Assembly: GCA_042854365.1 (NCBI GenBank) | Contig: AP031437.1 | Coordinates: 186,001 to 250,000, forward strand | Source: Anaeromassilibacillus sp001305115 | GTDB taxonomy: Bacteria > Bacillota > Clostridia > Oscillospirales > Acutalibacteraceae | Direction of reading: 5' to 3' | Length of the DNA: 64,000 nt | Shown: positions 38,201 through 46,318 of the stretch, piece after piece | Numbering within the stretch: the first letter of the stretch is position 1 | How the letters are laid out: every line of letters starts with the position of its first letter | The notes under the pieces: generated by a model | The model's input: the letters and a program-made list of their open reading frames with translations, nothing else | What the model was told of the DNA's origin: nothing | The model's database searches: none | Translations under genes and position numbers: made by a program

Positions 38201-38227
38201 AAACATTGCACTGTCAAAGTTGCGTAA
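32207..38227 (+). CDS. Secreted GH84 beta-N-acetylglucosaminidase (NagJ/hyaluronidase-like) with CBM32 and FIVAR domains
   Basis: A 2006-residue exported enzyme with AAGGAGAT six bases before the ATG and a signal peptide ending near AAFAA. Two F5/8-type C (CBM32) domains (about res 36-185 and 200-345) precede an Ig-like domain (346-425), the GH84 N-terminal alpha/beta domain (430-578) and the GH84 barrel from 579 (VEGFYGYPWS). The catalytic Asp pair is D712-D713 in FGIFMDDI. After the barrel come a helical region, another discoidin-like domain (about 1195-1325), further beta domains and the shared-type module (about 1514-2006). The family removes terminal GlcNAc with substrate assistance, for example from mucin glycans or O-GlcNAc proteins. 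Its tail is the most divergent (ends VKHCTVKVA), and no repeat array follows the stop. All of this fits a mucin- or glycoprotein-degrading surface enzyme. Confidence 0.93.
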   Translation: MKKNGSRLLSMLLAFTLLFSSLSSAAFAAAKEEAVNFARSATVTASSVEPNTTLTANKAIDGIVDRDTTPKSNQSRWAADKSDTQEARWLQLDFGEEKTFNKAVLEWERLNIDSYSLQISDDATDWETVYSSDSRITELQETILFEDAKTARYFRVYVDGYSANGTGETNVNWASVSLFEVEVWGVGEEPDPGEPGEQPANGTNLALNKTVSASGTESGTSYYPQNAVDGDMGTRWSHDGLRANPPKWLQVDLGQVMTFRQFKIFWEAAYASGYQIQVSDNGVDYTDAYATTDGQGRNEVITLDAPVTGRYVRLYCTQAPADTWDGVSIYEFEIYNFTDEEMVDSAIEDITVPSVVNHDFTVPVANDEGVQISWTCDSDLLAIDAETGKVTVTAPEESTDVTLTATVVFGACSKQVSFTANVRSEADRQVEYQVYPVPQKMTLSDSNMTISQEVNVVMESGISEVTKARLEEVLTEAGLTYSYSDAAVEGKTNVFIGINGSGEAADTYATANNVPRDVFTEGENKFDMELVQLDASNNVLLLGRDDDAAFYSIATLEQVLTQSMGGKYTTVLFEDYANKQYRGMVEGFYGYPWSVEARLDWFEFAKKYKMNIFVYGPKGDPYHLGLWDEEYPTTVTEDERKRGVLTQDDIRALTKESKKCNIDFVWVAHPAMQRRLDMSSNATVDQEITNRLMPKFDSLYELGVREFGIFMDDITIGEGLQQKYTQPYLIDQVQKRLYATYNTPEAKEEDKVKPLFYTPTWYTYGLGYADMQNQCMEAFKQSNVHEDVVICFTGDAVCGPINNSSCENFATRTGRKPCIWWNYPVNDYSDAQLFTDRIDANFSVSTDTTECVGVLSNPMNQAEASRIAFFGVADFAWNTANFDSQQNWEDCFPYLATEGIGDVSQEELAAAYKVVAKNIVTTPESKDMQELYTKFQAEYPLGDMTTATKMKDVFHELNDAIAIMRLMQNCGNAEYERLYTEIEGNLNKLSDMATVIEDSLTVLLTDDETVAWEAYNAASQIKNTELSNSNNPRYVVHALEGAGTDFSYADYQADPSKTYMKPFVNTVFDLATNKISNVEPVATVPQLFTNIPEAAFAVEDAGSSVTINGLQDVALQSNEYIGIIFNKIRTLTGFTAPEAEGLTVEYSMDGKTWTAYTGEGEPEAAFVRVKNNTRETIALGVDALTWALKPIAEFAGASCSVELYQPANYPLSNLTDGDYSTKIWTNGAQNEGQTVTLEYTDLINVNAVKLVFGDGDRAKGAVVEISADNLNWTEIGSFTETDLTANGNAYSCNGNGQPAKYVRMRLTESSTQWLQLYEFEVNKGEVLGGAIPVAVTNDGKDAGVVCDRNVSTSFTATDAGYVEYKLIHGQKVDEISVLFQAEEAATGANPTVEILAGDEWVKVGELDENPAKFDVSTYMNVTAVRVSWNAENIPTLMEIVEKGEAYAEPNRVALYETIAAAEDLSEDDYTEEEWVNIQDALAAAKAALNGESTQEAVDTVETELREAIGKIEPTAHTLTLKFTTNAMLLGDNVELANLTGTYTEELLPKEAYAFHFAPRVAGREFAAITVDNESVPFDDETDTESYVCEGIMGSTDKTITVSFVVVDKQILNQVIDIAEELMASEEFEAAIPKVQKAIQDAFDAAVAVADDKTAIQTEINDAWSNLLDKLQLLSFEKGDKTLLGELLEQVSQIQGDGYTESSWKDFVDARDNAQTVYDDPNAMDKEIQEAYDALKQAIEGLTFAGDLGQLKDLVDQAHEIEKNLDKYLDLDKDDFKTFREALAKAEDVLTMTTPEQDVIDQAARDLTDAMLAMRLIPDSDALKDLLNKAQTVDRGQYTSASLSRLDNEIEKAKTVLSVENATQEQLNEAYTDLYQALNALEKKNDSKKSSSSSSSYNWNLYGPAGIVATNATATAIAPYVVSDTTVNFTVNRGTAYCFKMTVMNSNTLIPNFTVGNGDVLKTQYVTRIGNDFYYRVWAIGTPGQSAGVYTSLPGQNAVKHCTVKVA

Positions 38228-38335
38228 GGGTTTCATCTGGAAGAATAGCAACGGAGTGCTTATCGTGAAAATCCAATTGTGGATGCGTTAAAACTGTGTT
38301 TATAAGGAAGATCCTGAGACTCCTTTGTGAAAAGG

Positions 38336-38365
38336 CAGCCCCCCGGACACTTGTCCGGGGGGCTG
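38336..38365 (+). terminator. GC-rich terminator hairpin after GH84
   Basis: CAGCCCCCCGGACA pairs perfectly with TGTCCGGGGGGCTG around a 2-base loop, 110 bp after the stop. The following T-run is poor (CTGTGTTTA). Confidence 0.6.
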
Positions 38366-38444
38366 CTGTGTTTAGCGCTGAATAGGCATGATAAAAACCC
38401 CAGTTTCATTCAAGATCAATAAAGAATACTTGCGTAAAAGAAAT

Positions 38445-38468
38445 AGGTTCCAGCGAACGCTGGAACCT
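38445..38468. other. Perfect 11-bp inverted repeat
   Basis: AGGTTCCAGCG-AA-CGCTGGAACCT. On the minus strand it is followed by ATTTCTTTT, so it could end transcription coming from the MATE side; on the plus strand it has no T-run. Confidence 0.5.
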
Positions 38469-38630
38469 AAAGAAAAGCAGCATGTTTTAAAATAATGAAA
38501 AAGCTACATGATATAGCCCTGGGTAAGGAGTTTGCAGTGAGAAAATGATTGAATAATGGTTCAGTACTCTCTTTAGGGGGCTACCAGAAGAGATAGGCCC
38601 TTATGGGGCCTGTTCAAACCACCCGTTGAA

Positions 38631-38808
38631 AAGAGCGGTGAGATCAGAAACTTTTTGGGGACAGCCTGCGGCTATCCTCTCTAGTTTCTTAAAACAATAC
38701 GCGAAAAGGCGCGTTCAGATCGGAAAAACCTGTGTGGGGTGAATATCATTCTTCCCTAGGCAAGGTTGTTATCCGCCCCTACAGGTTTTCTTAAGACAAG
38801 GCCCTAAA
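38631..38808 (+). repeat. 178-bp structured repeat, copy 1
   Basis: Tandem with the next copy and homologous to an inverted copy at 52321-52498. It contains three nested or adjacent inverted repeats: AGAAACT/AGTTTCT, ACGCG/CGCGT, and AAAACCTGT...GGGG with CCCC...ACAGGTTTT. No reading frame. It looks like a MITE-like or structured RNA element. Confidence 0.8.
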
Positions 38809-38985
38809 AAGAGCGGTGAGATCAGAAACTTTTTGGGGACAGCCCGCAGACATCCTCTCTAGTTTCTTAAAACAATACGCGAAAAGGCGCGTTCAGATCG
38901 GAAAAACCTGTGTGGGGTGAATATCATTCTTCCCTAGGCAAGGCTGTTATCTGCTCCTACAGGTTTTCTTAAGACAACGCTTTAA
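38809..38985 (+). repeat. 178-bp structured repeat, copy 2
   Basis: Direct tandem copy of the preceding element, differing by a few bases (for example CCCGCAGACATC for CCTGCGGCTATC). Confidence 0.8.
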
Positions 38986-39195
38986 ATGTAGGCAGATATT
39001 TGTGTACCAGATCGTAAACGGAACGGGCTGCTGTTTAGGAAGATGAAGGTGTGCGGTGAAAAAAGCTCACTTCCGGACAAACTGGAAAGGATTTATGCAG
39101 GTGTGTTGGAAGCCGCCGGCCATAAGACGGCCGTTCAACGGGTGTTTTTGATTGATTGGAGTATTTGAGGAAAGACAGAGATTTCTTTCCAGCGG

Positions 39196-40554
39196 TTATC
39201 CAGCTGCAGGTTGTACCTTTTTCTGGATGGCGTGGAGCCATCGTCCACTACAAAAACGGATGAAGAAGAGAATTGCGCGGAAAACCCAGTCTGCAAACAT
39301 GGCTACCCATACACCCATGACACCCATATTTGCCCAAAGAACCAGCACATAACTCAGGCCGATACGGAAGGCCCACATGGAAAAGATTGAGGTCAGCATG
39401 GTGAATTTTACGTCGGTGGCGGCGCGCAGTGCATTGGGAAGAGCGAAGGAAATGGGCCAGACAACCATGGCAAAGCTGTGCACCACGATCAATTCTACGG
39501 CTATGGAAGCCGCCCCAGGCGATAGATTGTAGATGCTAACAAGCGGGGCGCTAAGTGCGGCTAAAAGAACCGCTAGAACCGCCAAAATTCCATAGTTGAT
39601 TTTGAGCAAGTATTTGGTGTATTGCTTGGCCTGTTCATGCTCCCCTGCGCCTACACACTGCCCGATGACGGTCACAATTCCCAAACCAATGGCCGTTCCA
39701 GGCAGATATTCAAACTGCACGAGGTTGCTTGCCACGGCAAACCCGGCGATAGAGACAGTTCCCAGGGAGGATACCAAACTCTGCACCAAAATTTTGCCAA
39801 GCTGAAACATGCTGTTTTCCATACCGGCGGGAATACCGATGCGCAAGATGTTTCGGATCATGTGTGGGTGAAAGCCCAAACGCAAATGTTTGTCCACATG
39901 GATCAGATTCTGCGGGTTACGCACAATCACCAGCATAATAATCGCCGCCGTGGCACGAGAGACGAGCGTGGGGATACCGACGCCAGCGACCCCCATATGA
40001 AGGCCATAGACGCACAGGGCGTTACCGGTCACATTGATAGCGTTCATACAGAGGGACGTTTTCATAGAAACCTTTGAGTTGCCCATGGAACGGTACAGTG
40101 CTGCACAAGAATTGTAGATCGCAAGGAATGGGTAGGAGAGCGCAGAGAGGAAAAAATAGATCTGCGCGTTGCCCATGACATCGGCTTCAATCTGGCCAAA
40201 GATGAGATCCAGCAGGGCACGATTTCCTGCTAGCGCCACTGCCATAATGAGTATCGAAAGCAGAAAAGTTGAAAGAAGCAGCTGATTCGCAGCGATGGAT
40301 GCATTTTTTACATCCTTGCGTCCAATGTACTGCGAACAGACTACAGCGCCGCCGGTAGCGAGGGCAGCGAGCAATTGAATAATCAGTGTACTGATCGAAT
40401 CCACTAGGGATACACCGGACACGGCAGCTTCACCGACTGCAGCAACCATGACTACGTCGGCCATGCCAACCAGTACCGCAAGAACCTGTTCAACCATCAG
40501 TGGGATCAGGAGGCGATAGAGGTCCCTTTTTGTAAACAATACAATCACCTGCAT
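39196..40554 (-). CDS. MATE-family multidrug/cation exporter
   Basis: A 452-residue protein with about twelve predicted membrane segments and the MATE signature layout. It begins LYRLLIPLMVEQVLAVLVGM, has a mid-protein GIPAGMENSMFQLGK motif and a FAVASNLVQFEYLPG motif, typical of DinF/NorM-like members. It should export organic cations or drugs in exchange for sodium or protons. The ATG at 40554 has no clear ribosome binding site; a TTG a few codons downstream (preceded by CAGGTGA) is an alternative. The upstream leader on the minus strand carries a good promoter and two strong hairpins. Confidence 0.88.
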   Translation of the reverse strand: MQVIVLFTKRDLYRLLIPLMVEQVLAVLVGMADVVMVAAVGEAAVSGVSLVDSISTLIIQLLAALATGGAVVCSQYIGRKDVKNASIAANQLLLSTFLLSILIMAVALAGNRALLDLIFGQIEADVMGNAQIYFFLSALSYPFLAIYNSCAALYRSMGNSKVSMKTSLCMNAINVTGNALCVYGLHMGVAGVGIPTLVSRATAAIIMLVIVRNPQNLIHVDKHLRLGFHPHMIRNILRIGIPAGMENSMFQLGKILVQSLVSSLGTVSIAGFAVASNLVQFEYLPGTAIGLGIVTVIGQCVGAGEHEQAKQYTKYLLKINYGILAVLAVLLAALSAPLVSIYNLSPGAASIAVELIVVHSFAMVVWPISFALPNALRAATDVKFTMLTSIFSMWAFRIGLSYVLVLWANMGVMGVWVAMFADWVFRAILFFIRFCSGRWLHAIQKKVQPAAG

Positions 40555-40562
40555 TTAACGAA

Positions 40563-40708
40563 AATACCGCAAAAGAGCCGGAGTCCCCTGCCTCCGGATT
40601 TTTTGCGGTATTTCCAAGATAGGGCCATTTTCCACCAAAAGGGGGAATCCTGTGGAAAATGAAAGGATTCCGTACTTTTATTATACGAGCTTCCTATGAA
40701 AACCGCAA
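40563..40708 (-). promoter_or_regulatory. Promoter and two-hairpin leader of the MATE gene
   Basis: On the minus strand: TTGCGG (40703-40708), 17-base spacer, TATAAT (40680-40685). The transcript would then form CATTTTCCAC paired with GTGGAAAATG, followed by AATACCGCAAAA paired with TTTTGCGGTATT enclosing CCGGAG/CTCCGG, just before the start codon. The second hairpin would end next to the start region and could control translation. I do not recognise a known riboswitch class. Confidence 0.6.
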
Positions 40709-40894
40709 GGGAAGCGCCTCTTATGAGAACACAGGGTCAAAGAATCTCGATTGGCTTGAAAACCTAAAAAAAGTACAAAGATCAAAAAATAGTTGTAATT
40801 TATTCGTATGATTCAAAATATTTCTGGAAAATAGCTAAAATAATCACACTTCTTTCCAAAAAATCTTCTATGTATCGCACAAGAAAATATTTTA

Positions 40895-41047
40895 TAATAA
40901 ATAAGACAAAGCCAAACGGATTTCCCAATTCTCTCACCTAACAGCAAGACGGAAGTTGTAACTCTTTACACTTTCTCCTCAAATTTTTTCCTTCTCTAAA
41001 ACAATCGAAAAACCGCTCTATCGATGTGCTTCGGTAGAGCGGTTTTT
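40895..41047 (+). ncRNA. Candidate small RNA with intrinsic terminator
   Basis: A TATAAT box (TTTTATAATAAAT, about 40892-40897), without a good -35, is followed by about 110 bases lacking a reading frame and a strong terminator, AAAACCGCTCTA paired with TAGAGCGGTTTT plus T-run (41008-41047). No plus-strand gene lies upstream for the terminator to serve. Because of the A-run on the other side, the hairpin could also work for minus-strand transcripts. Confidence 0.4.
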
Positions 41048-41314
41048 CGTGTATGTTGATCCGGATAAAAATCTACAACACTTGATGTGCTTATATCACT
41101 CTCTGTGTTTTTCTTGCGCTGTAACAATTTATTCATATTTCGATCACCTAACGATCACGTTACATTGCTAAACTGATAGTCACGTATAGGGGAACAAGCG
41201 GAATCCTTTGCAACCGGCTATCCCGATCTGGCAAATAAAATTGGATCGCTCCGGGCGGCTTTCTTTTTCCATTTGGCTTTCGTTCCCTGAATTTTAGAAA
41301 TCGGAGGGACGCAT

Positions 41315-42304
41315 ATGATTGAGGTGAAAAACCTCACAAAGCAATACGGTTCGAATCTTGCTTTGAACCATATCAGCTTTTCCCTGGAGGAGGGAACCAT
41401 CCTCGGGTTCCTTGGACCAAATGGCGCGGGGAAATCTACGACCATGAATATCATCACAGGTTATATCTCTCCCACGGAGGGAAGTATTACCGTGGACGGG
41501 TTTGACACCCTGGAAAATCCGTTGGAGGCCAAGAAGCGCATCGGCTATTTGCCGGAAATCCCCCCTCTATATACGGACATGACCGTCAAAGAGTACCTGA
41601 ACTTTATGTATGACCTGAAGAAGGTAAAACTTCCACGCAAGGAACACATAGAGGAGATCTGTTCGCTGGTCAAGATCGACGATGTGTATCACCGTCTGAT
41701 TGCCAATCTTTCCAAGGGATACCGCCAGCGCGTCGGCATTGCACAGGCTTTGCTAGGCAATCCACCGGTACTGATTCTGGATGAACCCACAGTAGGGCTC
41801 GACCCAAAACAGATTATCGAAATTCGCAACCTCATCAAAGGTCTGGGACGAAAACACACAGTCATTTTAAGTTCCCACATTCTGTCCGAAGTACAGGCCG
41901 TATGCGAGCGCGTGATTGTCATCAATCGCGGTTCCATCGTTGCGGACGGCACCCCGGACAGTTTGGCGCACAGCCTGTCCAATGAAAACCGTCTGCTCCT
42001 GCGGTTAGAGGGCGAGGAAGAGCCGATCAAATATGCATTGCAGGCGATGAATGGCGTCAAAGAGGTGCTCTCCTACGGAGAAAAGGAGCCCGGTGTATTC
42101 GCATTTTCGGTTGAGAGCGAAGAGGGAATCGACTTGCGCCGCTCGGTCTTTGCCTTAGCAGCACGGAACGATTGGCCCATCCTCTCTATGAAGAATACCG
42201 ATCTCACGTTGGAAGATGTTTTCCTGCGCCTTACCAGCGACCTCTACGCCGATCAAGGGTCGGAGCATTCCTCTGAGATTCTCGATGGAAAGGAGGGGGC
42301 GTAA
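41315..42304 (+). CDS. ABC transporter ATP-binding protein, GldA-like
   Basis: A 329-residue ABC ATPase. Walker A GPNGAGKST, signature LSKGYRQRVG, Walker B LILDEPTVGLDP and switch H in ILSSHIL are all present, followed by a C-terminal extension typical of ABC-2 exporters. GGAGGGACGC precedes the ATG. The stop overlaps the next start by one base (TAATG), so it is translationally coupled to the permease. It is first gene of a four-gene operon of the GldA-GldF-GldG-DUF4340 type, widespread in non-gliding Clostridia and of unknown substrate. Confidence 0.9.
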   Translation: MIEVKNLTKQYGSNLALNHISFSLEEGTILGFLGPNGAGKSTTMNIITGYISPTEGSITVDGFDTLENPLEAKKRIGYLPEIPPLYTDMTVKEYLNFMYDLKKVKLPRKEHIEEICSLVKIDDVYHRLIANLSKGYRQRVGIAQALLGNPPVLILDEPTVGLDPKQIIEIRNLIKGLGRKHTVILSSHILSEVQAVCERVIVINRGSIVADGTPDSLAHSLSNENRLLLRLEGEEEPIKYALQAMNGVKEVLSYGEKEPGVFAFSVESEEGIDLRRSVFALAARNDWPILSMKNTDLTLEDVFLRLTSDLYADQGSEHSSEILDGKEGA

Positions 42305-43011
42305 TGGGTGCGATCTACAAAAAAGAACTCCGATCGTATGTTACCTCCCCAGTCGGTTATGTGGTGGCGGCAGTATTGTTTGCGTTGTACGGCTTTTATT
42401 ATTATTCGGTGATGTTGTCCGGTTCCACCTATTATATCTCCACATTTGTCTATAGCAATATGTTTATTTGGAGCATGATGCTTTTGCCGATTTTGACCAT
42501 GCGGGTATTCAGCGAAGAGCAGAAGAACCGAACCGATCAGGCCCTTTTGACGGCTCCGGTGGGAGTCGGCTCGATTGTTGTGGGGAAGTTCCTTGCGGCT
42601 GCGACCGTTTATGCGGCGATCCTGGTGGGCAGCCTGATTCCCGCCGTGGTCATCGGTTTTTTCTCCTCGCCCAATTGGGTGTTGATTCTCGGTACGGTCA
42701 TCGGTTCCTTCCTGTACGGTGTGGCGATTCTGGCGATTGGCACCTTTGTCTCTGCTCTTACGCAAAGCCAGATCGTGGCCGCGATCGGCACCTTCGGGAT
42801 TTCCATTCTGTTGGTGGTAATCGATCAGTTGACAGGGATTATCAGCAACGAAGTAGTGGTCAAGATCTTGAACTGGTTGTCCTTCAACAGCCGGTATACC
42901 CCCTTTACTACGGGGACCTTTAATCTTGCCAGCATCGTTTTTTTCCTCAGCGTGGCGGCAGTCTTTCTGTTTTTGACTGCACGTAAGCTGGAGAGCAGAC
43001 GCTGGAGCTAA
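42304..43011 (+). CDS. ABC-2 type permease, GldF-like
   Basis: 235 residues with six predicted membrane helices, beginning MGAIYKKELRSYVTSPVGY, a typical GldF/ABC-2 start. It overlaps the ATPase stop by one base and ends 14 bp before the GldG-like gene. It forms the membrane channel of the exporter. Confidence 0.88.
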   Translation: MGAIYKKELRSYVTSPVGYVVAAVLFALYGFYYYSVMLSGSTYYISTFVYSNMFIWSMMLLPILTMRVFSEEQKNRTDQALLTAPVGVGSIVVGKFLAAATVYAAILVGSLIPAVVIGFFSSPNWVLILGTVIGSFLYGVAILAIGTFVSALTQSQIVAAIGTFGISILLVVIDQLTGIISNEVVVKILNWLSFNSRYTPFTTGTFNLASIVFFLSVAAVFLFLTARKLESRRWS

Positions 43012-43025
43012 GGGAGGGATAGCAG

Positions 43026-44783
43026 ATGGACAATGAGAATAAGAATCCTTTGCTGCCGGAGGAAAAGGTGTTTCCGGCAGAAGGGATGAGCGAAACAGAA
43101 ACGCCGGAAGGTTCTAAGGAAGAGCAATCCCCGGGGGAAATGCCGGTTGCGCCACCGAGTCAAGAGGAACCGGAAGAAGATTTTTCCAGGGAGGAACAAG
43201 AGGCTCCAAAATCCGACCTAGAGGCAATCGAAAAGGGGACGTCTGAACAGCTTCCCCCGGAGACGATGGAGCCGCCCATCGCGGAAGACTCCATAAAAAA
43301 ACAGAAGAAACCCCGCAAGGACAGTCATAAGGGCAAATATCGGGGGATTTCCCTGGCAATGACCGCCGGCTTTCTGGCGGTTATCATCCTTTTAAATGTG
43401 GTGGTCAGCCTATTGGGCGAGCGCTATCCTTCGATCAATTTGGACCTCACGGAGGGGCATGTCAACACGCTGTCGGAAAGCGCGGCGGAGATTGCTTCCA
43501 ATGTGCAGAATCCAACCACAATCTACATCATGGCGAGCGAGGAAATCGCCAAGGCGGATACCCTCCTGGCGGAATATGGAATCAAGTACAGTCAAGTCAG
43601 TACGCTGGCCGAGAAGATGGCGGAAAAGAACTCCAATATATCGGTGGAATATATCGATCTGGATCAGAATCCGGCCTTTGCTTCGGAGTATAAGGACGAC
43701 GGCTTGATGACTGCGGATGTGCTGGTGAAAACGGATAAGCGCTATCGCGTGTTGGCGTACACGGATCTATTTGACGTACAGTACAGCCAGACAGGAATGA
43801 CCGCTTACTCCATGGTGGACAGTGCGTTGGCTTCTGCGGTGAGCTCAGTCAATGCGGACACCCTTCCACTGGCAGTGTTCGATACAGGACACAATGAGAT
43901 GTTGGACACGACGCTTTATAAGAACATGTTGACCAGCAGCAACTTTGAGACACAGGAGATCAACTTGTTGACGGATGAAATTCCCGAGAATGCACAACTT
44001 TTTGTCTTGGCCACCCCTGCAACGGATTATACGCAGGATGAAATTGAGAAGTTGGAGGCATTCTTAAACGACGATGGGAAAACGACCGACCGTTCCCTGT
44101 TGGTAACCTTCTATCCCGGTCAGGATAGCCTCCCGAATCTAACCTCGTTCCTAAAAGAGTGGGGCATGGATGTACAGCAGGCTACCCAGGTGATCGAAAC
44201 CGATCCCAACAGCTATATCACCAGCGATCCATCCTATCTGCTGGCAAATCAGGGAAGCGACATCACCCTCAGCCGGGCAACACCGGATTATGGGTATCTT
44301 TTGATGCCGCAGAGCTGCCCGATTCAGCTGCTGTTTGACAGCCGCAATGGAATCACTACGCACGTACTTGCAACAAGCAGCAGCACAGCGTTCCCCTATG
44401 ATGGAACGGAGGAAAGCATCCGCAATCCACAGACCGGCGAGCAGACTTTGGCAGCACTTGCACAAAAGACCATCACGGCTGGAGACCAAGAAGCTACCGC
44501 CAATGTAGTGGTTCTGGGAAGCACCTTTATGTTTGTGGACGGCATCATCAATTCCAACACATTTGGAGATGGTAAATACCTCACAGATCTTTCGAAATAC
44601 GTAACCGGAACAGAAGGGGAGACAGCGGCGGTAGAGACCAAACAGGTACAGACCTCGGTAGCAGATATTTCGATGAGCCTTTTACAGGTGATGGTTTTCG
44701 GATTGGGCGTGTTTACGGTTCTGATCCCGTTGATTGTCGTGGTGATTGGCATAGCCGTCTATTATAGAAGGAGGAGGTTATAA
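43026..44783 (+). CDS. GldG-like ABC auxiliary protein with acidic N-terminal extension
   Basis: 585 residues. About 100 residues rich in Glu, Pro and Ser precede a membrane helix (about 108-130). The extracytoplasmic GldG domain then starts with the typical SLLGERYPSINLDLTEGHVN and continues to a C-terminal helix (about 555-578) and a short Arg-rich end. The acidic cytoplasmic extension is not part of the usual GldG domain. The last base is shared with the start of the DUF4340 gene. Confidence 0.85.
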   Translation: MDNENKNPLLPEEKVFPAEGMSETETPEGSKEEQSPGEMPVAPPSQEEPEEDFSREEQEAPKSDLEAIEKGTSEQLPPETMEPPIAEDSIKKQKKPRKDSHKGKYRGISLAMTAGFLAVIILLNVVVSLLGERYPSINLDLTEGHVNTLSESAAEIASNVQNPTTIYIMASEEIAKADTLLAEYGIKYSQVSTLAEKMAEKNSNISVEYIDLDQNPAFASEYKDDGLMTADVLVKTDKRYRVLAYTDLFDVQYSQTGMTAYSMVDSALASAVSSVNADTLPLAVFDTGHNEMLDTTLYKNMLTSSNFETQEINLLTDEIPENAQLFVLATPATDYTQDEIEKLEAFLNDDGKTTDRSLLVTFYPGQDSLPNLTSFLKEWGMDVQQATQVIETDPNSYITSDPSYLLANQGSDITLSRATPDYGYLLMPQSCPIQLLFDSRNGITTHVLATSSSTAFPYDGTEESIRNPQTGEQTLAALAQKTITAGDQEATANVVVLGSTFMFVDGIINSNTFGDGKYLTDLSKYVTGTEGETAAVETKQVQTSVADISMSLLQVMVFGLGVFTVLIPLIVVVIGIAVYYRRRRL

Positions 44784-46282
44784 TGAAACCGGCGACCAGG
44801 AATCTGCTGATTCTCGGCGTGTGCATCGTTGCGCTGGGGGGAGTGCTGGCCGCTTTGATGCTGACCGGCGGCACGACCGAGGCGTCCACTACAGCCTCTT
44901 CGTCGCAGGACATTGCACTTTTAAATCGGGAAGAAGCGGAGGTTGCCTCGATTGAGGTGACCAATACAAACGGGGTATTCACGATCGTGCCTTCGGAGGA
45001 ACAGCCGGAGGACAGTGCAGCGGGCACGAGTTCCGCTGTACTGTCCTCGGAATCCACGGAGAGCGCCAGCGCAGTATCTTCGGAGTCTGAGCCGGAGATC
45101 CATTTTACCATCCAGGAATTGGAAGGGCTTCCACAGGACAGCTATGCGGTTAAAACCGCGGCGCAGGGTGGCTGGCAGCTCTTTGCCACAAAGAAGATCG
45201 GCACGGTCAGCAACCTCACGGATTTTGGCCTGTCTACTCCGCAGGCGACCGTGAAAGTTACTTTTAAGAACGGAGATACCTACGGGTATGAGATTGGGAA
45301 TGCCTCTGTGGAGGATAGCACGGCTTACTATGTGCGTGGACAGACCGGGGAGGACATCTATGTGGCCAGCGTTCCAATGGCATATTTGCAGGATAAAACC
45401 GGCTTTTTGTCCCGCCAGGTATTGGATTTCAGCAGTCTCAAGGCCGATGCCGCCGCGCCGTTCCGTAAGCTGGTGTTGAGCGGTACGGCGGTTGCGGAGC
45501 CAATTACCCTTCAGCAGGGGGAAGGCACCCTATATTTGATGACAGAGCCGAAAAGGATGGAGGCGGATTCGGAAACGGTGACCTCCTTGACCGATCTGTT
45601 GTCTTATTTGACGGCTGGCGGAGTAGAAGCATTACACCCCGACGCGGACGCCCTGCGGGAGTATGGCTTGGAAAACCCGGCCAATGTTGTTCAGATGACC
45701 ACGGCGGATGGGACGGAATACACGCTCAAGGCGGGGGCGGAGAAGGATGGAAACCGCATGGTGATGTTGGACGGTGTAGATATCGTATATCGAATCATGG
45801 ACGATAGCCTGATTCCATGGACAAGCCTGACAGAGCCGTTTGACGTGCAGAGCAAAGTCCTTTTGACAAGGAATGTGGAAGCTGTACAGACGCTTTCGAT
45901 CGAACTGGATTCGAGCGAAACATATCGTTGGAATGTCACCCGCACAAAGGATGAGGAGAAATCCACGGACGATACCACATATTATAACTATACCGTAGCG
46001 GATGCTTCTGGAACCACAAAGGATTACACCGCGTTTACAAATCTCTATCAGGTGTTGACCAGTGAGACTGTTTTGGAGGACGCTGGTGACACGGAGCCTA
46101 CCGGTACGCCGCTCTTCCGGGCGGTTGTCGAATACTACGATGGTGCACTGACCAATACTTTGGAATTCTATCCGGATGGAGAGCGCAATTGTGTGGTGGT
46201 TTTGGATGATGTGGTTCGAGGGAGCGTTCCGAGAGGAGACATCGATACCTTACAGGAAGCGTTGGAAGGAGCCGTACAGTAA
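44783..46282 (+). CDS. DUF4340 domain protein, membrane-anchored
   Basis: 499 residues: an N-terminal membrane helix (about 8-28), a Ser/Glu-rich linker and repeated beta-rich DUF4340 segments. DUF4340 proteins regularly follow gldG in this operon type. The start overlaps the GldG-like stop (TAATG) and is preceded by GGAGGAGG. A strong terminator follows 36 bp after the stop, closing the operon. Confidence 0.85.
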   Translation: MKPATRNLLILGVCIVALGGVLAALMLTGGTTEASTTASSSQDIALLNREEAEVASIEVTNTNGVFTIVPSEEQPEDSAAGTSSAVLSSESTESASAVSSESEPEIHFTIQELEGLPQDSYAVKTAAQGGWQLFATKKIGTVSNLTDFGLSTPQATVKVTFKNGDTYGYEIGNASVEDSTAYYVRGQTGEDIYVASVPMAYLQDKTGFLSRQVLDFSSLKADAAAPFRKLVLSGTAVAEPITLQQGEGTLYLMTEPKRMEADSETVTSLTDLLSYLTAGGVEALHPDADALREYGLENPANVVQMTTADGTEYTLKAGAEKDGNRMVMLDGVDIVYRIMDDSLIPWTSLTEPFDVQSKVLLTRNVEAVQTLSIELDSSETYRWNVTRTKDEEKSTDDTTYYNYTVADASGTTKDYTAFTNLYQVLTSETVLEDAGDTEPTGTPLFRAVVEYYDGALTNTLEFYPDGERNCVVVLDDVVRGSVPRGDIDTLQEALEGAVQ

Positions 46283-46318
46283 GGCGCATTTGACCATATT
46301 GATAGAAGTTCAGGCAGA

